64,000 nucleotides of DNA from Ciona intestinalis (Eukaryota; Chordata; Ascidiacea; Phlebobranchia; Cionidae), in contig NW_004190441.2 in assembly GCF_000224145.3 (NCBI RefSeq), positions 124,001 to 188,000 on the forward strand, read 5' to 3'. Positions 31,437 through 42,205 of the stretch are shown one piece after another. A model generated the notes under the pieces. The model searched no databases and was not told the origin of the DNA. It worked only from the letters and a program-made list of their open reading frames with translations. Positions within the stretch are counted from its first letter, which is position 1. The number at the start of each line of letters is the position of its first letter. Position numbers and translations under genes: made by a program.

Positions 31437-32196
31437 TTTTTCCTAACTTTAAAATTAACAATCGCTTGAAAAATACAGGGATGTTAGTTTAGCAAAATAT
31501 AAAGACAGTTTAAAAAAACTTTTAAAAAAATCTGTTTTGGGAATAATTTAGTAAAAAATTATCTAAATAGATTATATTATATATTACATACACTGTGCTA
31601 CAAAGTTACTGCAAAATAAGTAAAACATAATACTGGCATGTTATGCAAAATTCTGTTTCTAGTTTATTGCATCAGTAAACTAGAATAAAAAAAACATGAT
31701 TGAAAGATTTCACTGAAACTGGTGTAACTTAAACGCAATTTCTAATAGTGACACCATGAGTTACAAAAAAAGATAAGTTCACATTCGTTTATTCACATGT
31801 ACCACATTCTAGACAACATTTAGAATCTGGAATGAACGTCGTAACCTTATACAGCATACAGGTCATGTTTATGAGATAGAACTTAAAAATTGAAACAATC
31901 AAATTGAAGCGCAATTTGTAATAAAGTCTATTGATTACTTTCAATACACAACAGCTCTATTATGTACGGTATGGTATGACACAATTGTCTTTATTTTTAA
32001 AGATTTTGGTTTAAAACTAAAAGTTAGGTTTGTGCAACATACTTTAAATTTAAACTAGCATCACCACTGTAGATGGTTTTAGTTGTTAAACCGAAATATT
32101 TAAAATAAAGACAATTGTGAGTGAGTGAGTCATATTATATATGGGCTGCTATGTGTTGAAACTGACCAGAAAACCCGTGCCCAATGTTCCATTCTA
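31437..32196. other. Spacer between BUD31 and the CRTAP-like gene, with a small inverted-repeat element
   Basis: At 31980-32118 a perfect 18-bp inverted repeat (CACAATTGTCTTTATTTT and its complement) encloses about 100 bp, which looks like a small MITE. A related half-copy and the nearby phrase GGCTGCTATGT...ACTGACCAGAA also occur in DNMT3 intron 8 (about 26717-26870). No target duplication is clear. The rest is AT-rich and empty. Confidence 0.5.
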
Positions 32197-33444
32197 CTAA
32201 GCATTCTCTTCTCCCCTTAATCTGTTACCAATTGCAACGGTAACCTGTTCAGTTAACTGTTGAATAAGATTCTCTTGATTATTTGACTTTATATTTTCCT
32301 CATGCACCCCTAATGACTGGTATGGTATTTCACCAAACATGAGTTCGGCTTCTTCAACAAATTTAACTTTCTTTTGCTTCTCTGTGAAGAACTTCACAGC
32401 ATCGGCTCTTGGCTGGAAATGAATATCTCGAACCAACCTTCGTTCCTCAGCCTTGCTTTCATAATAATCCAGGTTATTTTGTGCGTCTTTATCATTAGGA
32501 TTCAACAGAAGAACAGAAGCAGCTGCAGGAACAGCCATCTCCCACTTGCCAAGTGAAAAATACGCAAACTGAAGATAAGAAAAACATTTCGCAACAAAAT
32601 GTTCAACTTTCCGACCAAAAAGAACTGGACTGAGTTTATGTTCACATTCTAGACAACATTTCACTTGTCCATGGTGCTGGTCTATTATTGCTTTCATGAA
32701 TCTTTGAAAGGTTATGAGTTCAACTGGTTTAAAACACAGCGACTCACAATCTGTGACCGCTTTGAAAAATGAAACGAGACATTTTTCAATTTTATCGACG
32801 ACCACTTCATATTTCTTGTCATCGTAAGCTGCAGCAGCTTCAATAAAAAGATTATACGAAGCATCAGCCTCAAGATCCGTGAAATAACTATCTTGAACAT
32901 CGGGCAGTGTTTTGTAAAACTCGATGTTAGCGATTGTGTCTTGATTCTCTGTGTGGACTTGATGGTAAGTATACACAGCTTGGCAAGCCTTCTTAATCTT
33001 GTTCATTTTATAATAAGCGAACTGCAAGTAATTATAAGGTTTACGAAGCTCTAAATCTCGTGCTATATCCCAACGAAGAGCTCTTTTGTTGAAATCACCA
33101 AAAGGATGTTCCTCACTGCATATCTTAATGCAACTGGCTTGGGCAACCAAATCACCAACAGCTTTCAGCAAAGGAAAGTCAGTTAGATCTTCATTTATCT
33201 CTTTAAAAATATTTGCTGTCTTACATTTCCCGATGCAAGCAACAGCAGCATGTTTGGACATCTTGTAATTAACGAGCGCTTTTTCAAACATGTTCACCGA
33301 CTGTGGCCACTTCTCTTCATGGTACAGCGACACAGCTTGGTCCAATAACACTTCAAGTGGTTGGCTTACATCTCCAGGAAGTACCGACGACACAGAACTT
33401 GTACAATGAGTTACGACAACAATAAACAAACATGTTATAAACAT
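32197..33444 (-). CDS. CRTAP-like (cartilage-associated protein / prolyl 3-hydroxylase family scaffold)
   Basis: 415 residues in one exon, close to the 401 of human CRTAP. Residues 1-20 form a signal peptide (MFITCLFIVVVTHCTSSV). The repeat-rich helical body has the family marks EVLLDQAVSLYHEEKWPQSV, LRKPYNYLQFAYYKMNKIKK, the paired Cys motifs (KCKTANIF, CIKICSEE, VKCCLECE), FSYLQFAYFSLGKWEMAVPA, and HFQPRADAVKFFTEKQK. There is no C-terminal 2-oxoglutarate dioxygenase domain, so it matches CRTAP or P3H4 rather than an active hydroxylase. In vertebrates CRTAP works with P3H1 and cyclophilin B on collagen in the endoplasmic reticulum. No KDEL-type tail is seen; it ends RLRGEENA. It is intronless, unlike vertebrate CRTAP. 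Confidence 0.88.
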   Translation of the reverse strand: MFITCLFIVVVTHCTSSVSSVLPGDVSQPLEVLLDQAVSLYHEEKWPQSVNMFEKALVNYKMSKHAAVACIGKCKTANIFKEINEDLTDFPLLKAVGDLVAQASCIKICSEEHPFGDFNKRALRWDIARDLELRKPYNYLQFAYYKMNKIKKACQAVYTYHQVHTENQDTIANIEFYKTLPDVQDSYFTDLEADASYNLFIEAAAAYDDKKYEVVVDKIEKCLVSFFKAVTDCESLCFKPVELITFQRFMKAIIDQHHGQVKCCLECEHKLSPVLFGRKVEHFVAKCFSYLQFAYFSLGKWEMAVPAAASVLLLNPNDKDAQNNLDYYESKAEERRLVRDIHFQPRADAVKFFTEKQKKVKFVEEAELMFGEIPYQSLGVHEENIKSNNQENLIQQLTEQVTVAIGNRLRGEENA

Positions 33445-33872
33445 ATTACAAATCTAATATTAGGTGAACAAAATATAAAAGTGAAACTGGGTTTTATACA
33501 AAATCAGAATAAATATATATCGAAAAATAAAGCAGATCTATCAGCTAATACATTAACAAACGGAAGTTTTTTGTAAAATGTGTTGATAGTATGGACTGTA
33601 TGAACTAATTTACTCAAAATATTTGTGTAAAATCATTATCTTAGCTTAATGTTGTAGTAAACATAAACCCCAACAAATTATTTTACCTTCAATTATTCGA
33701 GTTGTACCAGAATACCCACACGCGTTAACTTACAAATTACAATACATTTTACTTTCTAAATGTCCACTCTTGTCTCAATGCTTCTTCGAACTAAAAAAAA
33801 TCTAAAATACGAATTCAGAACGAACATGATTCTTGAGCACGTAGTGGCCAAAGTTATAGAGACTGTTTAGTG

Positions 33873-34320
33873 CAGAGCCATAGAAATACCGAGTAGTCCA
33901 ACCCATTGTTACGTAAAAGACAAATTGAACGGCAATTTGGGTCCAAAATAACACAGTAGGTATAGAGAAAATGCATGTTTTTCGGTAAATTAGAGAAAAA
34001 CTTTAGTCCAAAAACAAATTTAAAGGTTAAAAAGTGTAAAAAACAAGTGTTATTTGTTTTCTGTATCAAAAAAAGTCAAAAAATGGAATTAGAAGCGGTT
34101 GATTTGTGACATTTTAGTCATTTAATGGGGGTAAATTTATATGTTTTTTCAAAAAAATGTTTGGTAAGGTAAATAGAAGCTGTTTTACGCCTTTCCACAA
34201 AAGGAAATCGCAAATAAAACTCAACAAGTTCGTTTAAATTCATTGCGAAAGTCACCGCTTTTGCTCTATTTTGAACACACACAGACGGCAGTTGGACTAC
34301 TCGGTGTTTTTACGACTCTG
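33873..34320. mobile_element. hAT-type MITE with 8-bp target duplication
   Basis: The ends are about 30-bp imperfect inverted repeats: CAGAGCCATAGAAATACCGA at the left against the complement of the right end (CAGAGTCGTAAAAACACCGA), both continuing GTAGTCCAAC. CAGRG termini and a perfect 8-bp duplication GTTTAGTG (33865-33872 and 34321-34328) are diagnostic of the hAT superfamily. The 448-bp interior has no transposase ORF, so it is non-autonomous. It lies between the CRTAP-like and fringe genes. Confidence 0.88.
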
Positions 34321-34328
34321 GTTTAGTG

Positions 34329-35147
34329 GGGCCAATGTAGATAATTCTTTTTCGTCGAGAAGTTGTAAATAAATTCATAAATTTTAGAATATTTTTTCAG
34401 CTTTAAAAGTGCTTAAAATAGAGTTGAATAATACTTCTTTTATAAAAGGCAAAATAAATACCAAATATTCGAACCGCTGGTTGGCGACCACATGTGGTAT
34501 ACGTTGTGTCAATTTTGCATTGCTATTACATCAGGCGCTTGCAACAATTAGAGGAAACGCATATTCGTTGTGATATTGCGCCGTCCTAACACACCGGCAC
34601 CGGTTGTCAAGATTGTGATAAATAAACAATAGTAACCTGATAACTCCACAAGACGTAGCGAGCAACACAGCATTAATTAGCCAACTAGCGAAACATACAC
34701 GGATATTATGCAGAAACACTTATGTAAGAAAGCTTAGCTTATGCAGGTGGAAAACTTGTGTTTCTTTTTATCTAGTCTATGTGTGTATATAAAAAAAGAA
34801 ACTATAGCCCCCACTGAATATACAGGATTGCTGGTTGGGTTAAATGACTCCGTGTTGATCCGACCTCGTATACAGGCTTCAGCGGGGTGCTATATCTACT
34901 GTATTACTAATTGTTTAAATATCCAGAACCAAACAGAGTTCATGATATCTTGCTGTATTTTATTCCTTTTTGTTTTTGTGAGAATAGTCTCCCATGAGAT
35001 AAGTCGTTTCCGCAGTCTTGACATTGATTAACGGAGTATTGTGGTTTGGTAATGTGACGTCATTTTAGGCGTCGAGTTGCAACAAAGCAACATTGTTTCA
35101 ATTTCTTAATTATTTGGTTTACAGGTTGCATTTAGCTGAACGCTACA
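34329..35147. other. Upstream region of fringe
   Basis: No gene supported. TTATTTGGTTTACAG at 35110-35124 is a good splice acceptor 23 bp before the fringe ATG. It is either the end of a 5' UTR intron or a spliced-leader acceptor, since tunicates trans-splice many mRNAs. Confidence 0.45.
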
Positions 35148-36104
35148 ATGTTACGACGTTACGTGATGGTTTTGTTCGGGATGTCGTGTGTAACCGTTGT
35201 CCTCATCCATCATTCCGCAAATTTAAACTGCCCTGTCCCTACTCGCAAGAGAATATCAACTAACTGTACAGAAGCGATTTACCGCGACGTACATGTGTCT
35301 AATAGTGATGGTCCATCAACTCTGGATGATATTTACATCACCGTAAGGACAAGTAGAAAATTTCACGAATCCCGAGTTGCTCCAATCGTTCAGACTTGGT
35401 TCAATCTTGCGAGAAAACAAACTTATATTTTCACAGACGGTGATGACGATAAGCTGAATGAAACAACTGGGGGTCATATTATCAACACACACTGTGGACA
35501 AGAGTATAATCGACCTCATCTAAGCTGTAAAACAGGAACAGTGTTTGATAAGTATTTGGCGAGCGGTAAAAAGTGGTGGTGCCGATTCGACGACGATAAT
35601 TACGTCAATCCACCACGTCTGGTCAATCTTGTTAATGGTTATAACTGGACACAAGACATCTGCATTGGTAAACTAAGCGTTCCATCATATACAGCAAACT
35701 ATCGTGGTCGTCCTGAGATATATCAGTTTGCCCACGGCGGTGCTGGTTGTTGTATTTCCAGACCATTGGCCTTAAAAATGCAACCGTGGTGTGGAAGAGA
35801 AAAACTGGTGGAGACTACAGAAGATGTTGGGAGGCACGAGGATTGTACTTTGGGTTTCATTATAACCAACCGATTAAAAATAGACTTGACACTCACAGAC
35901 CTTTTGCATTCCACAAGAGAGTCACTTAGAGATTTAAACCCGGGCACTTTACATGAGCAAGTGAGCATAGGACAAGGCCCGGGCAACACAGTGAATTTGG
36001 ACCAAGCGAAGAATGCAAAGATATTCAGTCATGATGTGGACCCAACACGGTTTATTACTCTTCATTGTTTTCTATATCCTACATCTAGTATATGCAAAGC
36101 ATAA
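35148..36104 (+). CDS. fringe: Fringe family O-fucosylpeptide beta-1,3-N-acetylglucosaminyltransferase
   Basis: 318 residues in one exon. Residues about 5-24 form a type II signal anchor (YVMVLFGMSCVTVVLIHH), placing the enzyme in the Golgi. The catalytic domain starts with DIYITVRTSRKFHESRVAPI and carries the metal/UDP-binding triple-Asp in WWCRFDDDNYVNPP (near residues 146-148), AHGGAGCCISRPLA and EDCTLGF. These are the fringe hallmarks. Fringe adds GlcNAc to O-fucose on Notch EGF repeats and tunes ligand choice. Conserved Cys residues pair as in vertebrate fringe. The ORF ends FLYPTSSICKA, the expected place. The gene is intronless, whereas vertebrate fringe genes have several introns. I cannot assign it to lunatic, manic or radical; a pre-duplication single fringe is expected in tunicates. 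Confidence 0.95.
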   Translation: MLRRYVMVLFGMSCVTVVLIHHSANLNCPVPTRKRISTNCTEAIYRDVHVSNSDGPSTLDDIYITVRTSRKFHESRVAPIVQTWFNLARKQTYIFTDGDDDKLNETTGGHIINTHCGQEYNRPHLSCKTGTVFDKYLASGKKWWCRFDDDNYVNPPRLVNLVNGYNWTQDICIGKLSVPSYTANYRGRPEIYQFAHGGAGCCISRPLALKMQPWCGREKLVETTEDVGRHEDCTLGFIITNRLKIDLTLTDLLHSTRESLRDLNPGTLHEQVSIGQGPGNTVNLDQAKNAKIFSHDVDPTRFITLHCFLYPTSSICKA

Positions 36105-36211
36105 CATTGTGTTGATTCTTCTTATAGTTGGATTTAAGAGCGATGTAGAGCAGTGAATGTAATACAAATATAAACAAGTGAAACTGGTGGTAGTCTGTTC
36201 ATTATGGTACA

Positions 36212-36490
36212 ATGGTCGAAGCGATGTTACAGTTAAATCATCTCCATCGTGTCTGTCGTATTCCGCCGCACGAGTACAATTTTTTTCATTTATTGAAGCT
36301 AGAATTGAATACCAAACATATTAAAGTAGATCCGGATGCGAGCAGCGGCGTTCCCACGGTAAATCAAACGTATAAACACACGTACAAGTCATTAGGTTTG
36401 ACACAACAGCAACGTTTATTTAATCCAAAGTATTGCAAGCGTTTAATTAAGGTACTAATACGAGTTGGGATGTCTCCTCATATATTATGA
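36212..36490 (+). CDS. Possible small ORF downstream of fringe
   Basis: 92 codons beginning MVEAMLQLNHLHRVCRIPPH and ending LIRVGMSPHIL. I recognise no family. The 108 bp separating it from the fringe stop include ATTCTTCTTATAG (about 36115-36128), a good splice acceptor, so a downstream cistron of a tunicate-type operon is conceivable. Equally it could be chance sequence in the fringe 3' UTR. Confidence 0.25.
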   Translation: MVEAMLQLNHLHRVCRIPPHEYNFFHLLKLELNTKHIKVDPDASSGVPTVNQTYKHTYKSLGLTQQQRLFNPKYCKRLIKVLIRVGMSPHIL

Positions 36491-36499
36491 ATGTAACTT

Positions 36500-36760
36500 T
36501 CTCATTGTAGTAGTCTGTGATGCATATGGCTACCGTTAGCTCATAATATCCCATATTCCCTAATCGTGTTTAACAATAAAGAACGATCTTTTAGAGTCGT
36601 GAGGATACGGTTATATAATTCTGTAAAGTTTACAACCATAGGCGCCGTGGCAAAGTGGTTGGCGCGTAGGTTACATTTATTTATTCAAATGGAATGATAA
36701 AACAGAATGAAAACATGGTCCATCTTAACCCAACTAACTGTATTATCAATTTTAAAATAC
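36500..36760 (-). repeat. Worn copy of the AAGATGGGACA MITE carrying a SINE-head fragment
   Basis: ACCGTTAGCTCATAATATCC through TTTTAGAGTCGTGAGGATAC is MITE interior in reverse orientation. It resumes at about 36690 with AATGATAAAACAGAATGAAA and ends ATGGTCCATCTTAACCCAAC. Between them, 36640-36675 is a tRNA-SINE head (GGCGCCGTGGCAAAGTGGTT). The SINE therefore seems to have inserted into, or recombined with, the MITE. Confidence 0.65.
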
Positions 36761-37081
36761 CTGTTTACTTTTTAAATCGCACAATTAGCGCTTAGCTAAC
36801 GATTAGTAAAATTTACGAATATTAACTTTTTAAAGGTAAAACAAAAAGGGGCTGCAACAATGCATATTATAAACCCTTTATCAATAATAGAACGTGCCGA
36901 TTCAATAGATCCCAGCTCTGCTGTATATCTTTGTGACGGACGACCCACCTCTCATCTATTATTGCTTCGCTTGGTTGGTAACAGAAAGGGGAATACCCGC
37001 AGAACGGGATTTTTTTAGTTATTTCCAGATATTTTGGTGCATCGCGCGTGTTATAGTTTTGTAAAATCCTCAGCGACCAAA

Positions 37082-38566
37082 ATGGACGTTCTGTACCCAT
37101 CGTTGATTAATATTGAAGGTCGTATTTACTGTGATTATAATTCAAGTCACGGACATAAAGTTGATGAGGAATCATTCGATGACGTGTTGGAAGAAACCGA
37201 AGATTACGAAACCAATGACAAAAATATAACGACCCGGTCAAATGGGATGTAAGAATTTTAAACTTACAAGTTTCTTACTGTTGTTTTGCTGCTAATTTCC
37301 TTCTCTTCGTTGTTTTACTTGATCTTCGCTCTCAAAAAAAATAATAACTTATACTAAACGCAGCAGCTCGACTTGTAATTTTTCTTTTTATATAAGATTT
37401 TTGTTATTTTTATGTCTTATATATACTGATGTACCCAACAATAACTCTGCCATCCCAGGTTTGAAACAACCATCAACACAGCAAGTGCATTGTTTAAATA
37501 TATCATCGGGACGAAGGGGGCAACGAAACGAACCTTGGAGTTTGAAACAAGAACGAGGATTGAGATCCCTCGGCGTGGCACGGAGGGGAACATCGTGATT
37601 TCCGGGAAAGATAAATCAGGTGTCGCGTCAGCCCGAAACAGAATTGAACTTATAGTTTCAGAGAAACGATGGAAACAACAATTTACACACTTTGTGTCGA
37701 TACCTCTGGTGAATGAAGAGGTGAAAGAATCGTTTCACGAGTTCGAGGAAGATGTGATGATGAAGTTTTCATCTTCGCGAGGGGTTTGTAGAAGTATCTT
37801 CCAAATCCCAACCAAACTTCATCTTACGATTTGTACCTTGACCCTGTTGAATGAAATAGAAGTTGAAAAAGCAAAGGAAGTGTTGATGGAGTGTGGGGGA
37901 AGGGTGGTCGACGTTCTTGAAGGAACGTCGCTTAATATTGCATTGAAAGGATTGGAATACATGAACGATGATCCTGCCAATGTAGATGTTTTGTATGGGA
38001 AGGCAAGTCAATGCAAACATATACATGGGATATTGGGAACATTGAGATTAGATGATTGCAACTCCTTTATTCTTCGTTATAACACGGATGTTCTGTTTCA
38101 TGCATCTCGTGCCCGCTTACAAGTTACCTTGTACGTAACTTTGTAAGTGATAAATTTAAATATGATTTTAATGTATGACTGACAAAGTGTTTTATAAACA
38201 GACTGCAGTGTAATATAGTCCAATCTTATCCAGGTGCAGAGCTCTGATGGAAGCGACAAGCTTCAAGCGATCGCCAACCTCTTGGATGAAACCTTCACGA
38301 ACGCTGGATTGTCAGAGAAGCAATACGACCGAGTGAAGCTTCATGCTACGTTACTAAACACCACATTTCGTAAAGTAGAATCAAGGCAAGCCACTAGAGG
38401 GGGCAGCAGGCAGAGAGAATCATTCGACGCGACCAAAATCTTGGCTGCTTTTGGGAACTTTAACTTTGGGAAAGTAAAAGTTGACAAAATACACATGTCC
38501 GAACGAATGACAACCGATAAAAATGGATATTACTTTCCAACTGCTACAATCGCGTTGCCACAATAG
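37082..38566 (+). CDS. ASCC1: Activating signal cointegrator 1 complex subunit 1 (KH and 2H-phosphoesterase domains)
   Basis: Exons: 37082-37248, 37459-38002, 38234-38566; 347 residues. It starts MDVLYPSLINIEGRIYCDYN, like human ASCC1 (MEVLRPQLIRIDGRNY). Next comes a KH domain (FKYIIGTKGATKRTLEFETR, GxxG loop GTKG; GNIVISGKDKSGVASARNRI), then a 2H/AKAP7-like domain with its two motifs, KLHLTICTLTLL (HxT) and VKLHATLLNT (HxT), and RESFDATKILAAFGNF. ASCC1 belongs to the ASCC helicase complex acting in alkylation repair and transcription in the nucleus. Intron 2 begins GCAAGT (38003) and ends CAG (38233): a GC-AG intron, with the protein join YGK|VQSSDGSDKLQ supported by the human sequence. A TTTCCAG at about 37020-37026 upstream of the ATG may be a UTR or leader acceptor. 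Poly(A) signal at 38770. Confidence 0.94.
38070..38152 (-). repeat. 98-bp repeat fragment in ASCC1 intron 2
   Basis: CGTTATAACACGGATGTTCT through GTAACTTTGTAAGTGATAAA, inverted. Confidence 0.8.
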
Positions 38567-38769
38567 TGGAGGAGCTGAAAACACTGATCGTTTGGTCAGC
38601 TACAAACATGACACCCAATATGTATGGGAGGATTTTCACCCCAAACTTTCTAGTTTAAAAACCAAGATCATTTTCAGTGATGTTTGAGATAAAAATCGTG
38701 TCATAAATGGGGATGTTAACGTTTGTTTTAAAGTTCCAAGCTGTTTTAATCAAATTCTACAAACAAAGT

Positions 38770-38775
38770 AATAAA
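38770..38775 (+). terminator. Poly(A) signal AATAAA of ASCC1
   Basis: A hexamer 204 bp past the stop, only about 13 bp before the convergent MRTO4 stop codon at 38788-38790. Confidence 0.5.
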
Positions 38776-38787
38776 AGTTGTTCAAAT

Positions 38788-40963
38788 TTAATGACTTTTA
38801 TTTTTTATCCTTAGTGACCTTCTGACAGTTTTTTCACGTTTCACAACATTTTCAACTTCCATGTTTTCCTTTTGTTCGGACTCTACATAATCGTACACCT
38901 GATCATCCGTCGTCACACGAACTTTATTAAACATAACTTCCTTCTCCTTGACATCAAACACCGAGCATTCACCGCTATCTTTCTCCCACATGCATTGCAA
39001 GTGGATGCTGAACTGTGACATCACTATCTTTAATAATTTCTGCGGAATAAGTTGTCGTTGCGCGGGTGGTAATAATACGAGGTGACTTGTCACACAGTGG
39101 TCGCTAATGGTTTGTCTAAATTATCAGGCAAACAGTACAATAAGTTACATGGAGACACGAGGTGTATGAAACAGAACACCTATGTTACAATGACTATTGT
39201 TGCCCCGTCAAACAAGGATAAATAGATCACATTTATTCATATATGCATCTCAACCTTGTACACCAACTTAAAGGGGTAAAATGTCACACATTCAAGTTGA
39301 ATTTGTTTTACACTTAAAAACAACATAAACTTGTAAGTCCAATAAAGGAACCACACTTCCCCACTCACCAATACTTTAGCTTGCTCTGCCGTCAGCTTTT
39401 CATTTTCTTTACAAACGGTATGTGATTGTAACATGGTAACAACACCTGCAACATAAGTAGTTATTAATACAAGGATGTGGTCCCTGCGAATTAGAGCATG
39501 GTGACTTATTTACAGTAGGGATAAGTGACTCGAATTGTTAGTTTGCACACAATGTTTAAATATATCCAACCTCATAGCAAAGTGGTTGGTGTGTCTGCCT
39601 TCAAACCAGAGGTTACGTGTTCAAGGCTCGTCCCTGCTACCATTGTGGGCGTATGTATCGTTGGACAAGACACTTAACGACAATTGCTCCAACCCAGGGC
39701 ACATGGTGTAATAAGACCATGTGGATATATATTGACAATAATAATCTATTCACCTTTTTTTAATGCAACAGGTAATCCAAGTTTCCTCAGATGAGGTTCA
39801 ATGGCGTGTGAGAATTGTACAAGAGGTCCCTCATCTAACTCTACAGTGCTGGTTGCTATGTTGCCTGTACGAGCATAATCATGCTCACTGTATTTATCAA
39901 ACCAACTGCAATAAAGTTTAAATTGTGTTAACACAAAATTATAATGGTTAGTAAAAGGTAGATTATATTATGATGTTTTTAAATATTTTAATCACAAAAA
40001 GTAAAACATTTGGTAAAACTTTAAAATAGAGAAAAATATGTATATATTTAAAAAAACCTCTGATGACTTTACAATTACAAAACTTATACCGTTTTTAACA
40101 GAATTTGTTTATCCAGATATCTGCTTATTACAAATTACTATGCAGTTGTCTGGTTTATGTGAAAAGTTGAACAAAAAATTGAAACAAAACACCTGTGTTA
40201 TAAGAATTGTCATTGACAGGGCACGCTATGCAAAAACAAGTTACAACCAATTGTAGCTTACTCGACAACATCTTCTTTAGATTTACTTGTAAACAAAACA
40301 CCAACTTCGTTCACAAGTTTCGTCGAGAATTTATAAAGTCCGTTCATTATTTCAGTTTCCGGTGACCGACCGAAAGCGAGGGCCATAACTTTGTTCTTGC
40401 CGAAGAAAAATCTTCAGGAATGAAAGAGTTTTAGAAGATATTGTAAAATATGAATCAACTTTAGGCGGGCAAAACAAGTGGAGTAAAAGCTCCAGATGAA
40501 ACCGTGACAGAGTAACATTGGAGGTTTCGTACGTACAAACAGTAGCCTGGGTGTTGGGGTAATGAACCAAATCCCGTCTATATATCCCAGGTCCTCAAGG
40601 ACATCACCCACGTAGAATGAAGTTAAAAACAACCCAACCTGCTATGTTTCCACGCATTTCTGACTTCTTTTAATTTACTATTCCTCATGTTACAAACGCT
40701 GAAGACAAATATTCGATCGTATTTCTCGACGCAATTCCGTACCTACGTATTAAGTAAATTCAATATTAATTATAAAACATGAAAATATGACATTAATAAA
40801 ACAAGCCAAACCTCAGTGACTAAGTTTTGTTTTGCTTCTAAACCTCCTTTCTTGGTTTGAGTCAAGGAAACTGCACAAAACATTTATTTAGTCGTGAATA
40901 TCGTGGGAAACTAAAATAATAACATTGTAACTCACTTCGTTTATCTCTTTTTGACTTCGGCAT
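38788..40963 (-). CDS. MRTO4: mRNA turnover protein 4 / ribosome assembly factor (uL10-like)
   Basis: Exons (minus): 40963-40936, 40870-40812, 40742-40639, 40411-40262, 39905-39754, 39445-39369, 39039-38788; 273 residues, phases consistent. It starts MPKSKRDKR, exactly as human MRTO4, then [95 protein letters not shown], and [15 protein letters not shown]4 occupies the P0/uL10 site on pre-60S particles in the nucleolus before P0 arrives. The tail differs from human: instead of the acidic end it has a basic [14 protein letters not shown], and the protein is about 34 residues longer. The exon-2 donor (GAG|GTTTGG) and the exon-4 acceptor (TGAAG) are weak but required by phase and homology. Confidence 0.93.
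39140..39240 (+). repeat. 98-bp repeat, one diverged copy in MRTO4 last intron
   Basis: AAGTTACATGGAGACACGAG, then GAAACAGAACACCTATGTTA and a TTGCCCCGTCAAACAAGGAT continuation. Confidence 0.75.
39571..39710 (+). mobile_element. tRNA-derived SINE in MRTO4 intron
   Basis: CCTCATAGCAAAGTGGTTGG (box-A region), TGTTCAAGGCTCGTCCCTGC (box-B region), CATTGTGGGCGTATG, GACACTTAACGACAATTGCT, CCAACCCA. Confidence 0.75.
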
Positions 40964-41318
40964 TTCTTTGTTTACAAAAATACACAACAACGTATACTAG
41001 TAATAACAACAATCTACAACAAACAAATTAAGAATTACGAACTTTTGTTACTAATCTCGTACACGACACACCAGAAACCAGCTCCTCAACGAAACTAGGG
41101 AGTTGTGACATACATCTCATCTGTTTTTATTTAACCATGTGGAACCATAGATGTTTCAAAGTTGTTCAAACTTAGGGGAGCATTAATCGTTTTGCTTCGA
41201 ACTACAAGCCTTGTGTACAAAATAGGTTTTGTTGGGATAACACCGGTATTTAACCAACGACCGTAGATGCCGCAGACTCCTTCAATGTAAACGCTATTCG
41301 ACAGCAACACATAATATA

Positions 41319-41434
41319 GTATAGGGTGGGGTAAGATGGGACATCTTTTTATTATATTCTCATCCCATTCGGTAGTAAACTAAGAATTATAAAATCTTAC
41401 TCCCAAAGTTGTCGTCTTCTCCCACCCTGCTATA
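41319..41434 (+). mobile_element. MITE (AAGATGGGACA family), internally deleted
   Basis: Starts TAGGGTGGGGTAAGATGGGA and ends TCTTCTCCCACCCTGCTATA. The ends are inverted repeats, and most of the usual interior is missing. Confidence 0.85.
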
Positions 41435-42008
41435 CAGAATATAGACAACTTTACTTACTAAACGACCAAGCAACAAGCGACATCCCGCTATAGGAGCAAC
41501 GCGGTGACAGTGGAGAATAAACAAGCTGGTAATGCCTTCTCAGCATAACGGGAGGGCAATGTCTTTTGGCGACTGTGGCGATAAAAATATAATTCAATTT
41601 AAAAACACTCTTGTTTTCTATTTTCTAACTGACCGTTATACATAATGACTTTAAATGCAAATCATATATTCAACGTTTAACTTTCATGTGGAAAAATAAT
41701 GAACCACATGATACACCGGGAAGTACGCAGTATTTCAAGCGTGACTCTTTATCACGTGACTTGAATCAAAACATGGTCGGGAGAAAGTGACATCACGTCA
41801 GCGGAAGATTATTTAGTCGCAACTTCCTCAGTTGGTTCTCCTTCCACCTCGTGATGGATCGAGCGTTGTACAATACCATGTTGTAAAGGTCCGACATCTT
41901 AGTGTTATACAATCACACATACTTATATCTTAATATTAAGCTGCTTGATATATATGCCTGATACAGGCTTGCGCCAATCACACACGACGTTTTATACATG
42001 CATCATAT

Positions 42009-42205
42009 ATAGAAGGGTGGGGGAAGATGGGACACATTTTCGTTCTGCATTCTCGTCGCATTTGGTAACAAACAAAAAACATTCAAGGAGTTATGAATCT
42101 GTATTCCCCACGACTTCAATGGACCGTTGATAATTGTTTAAAACACGATTAGAATATTTAGATATTATGTGCTAAAGGTGTCCCATTTCCCCCCCACAGT
42201 ACTAT
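42009..42205 (+). mobile_element. MITE (AAGATGGGACA family)
   Basis: GAAGGGTGGGGGAAGATGGG to GTGTCCCATTTCCCCCCCAC then AGTACTAT. The full-length interior (TAACAAACAAAAAACATTCA, AATGGACCGTTGATAATTGT) is the same as in other copies. Confidence 0.88.

Noticed and set aside
34741-35031. A 96-codon ORF upstream of fringe
   Set aside because: Low-complexity hydrophobic translation with no family match; probably chance in the fringe leader region.
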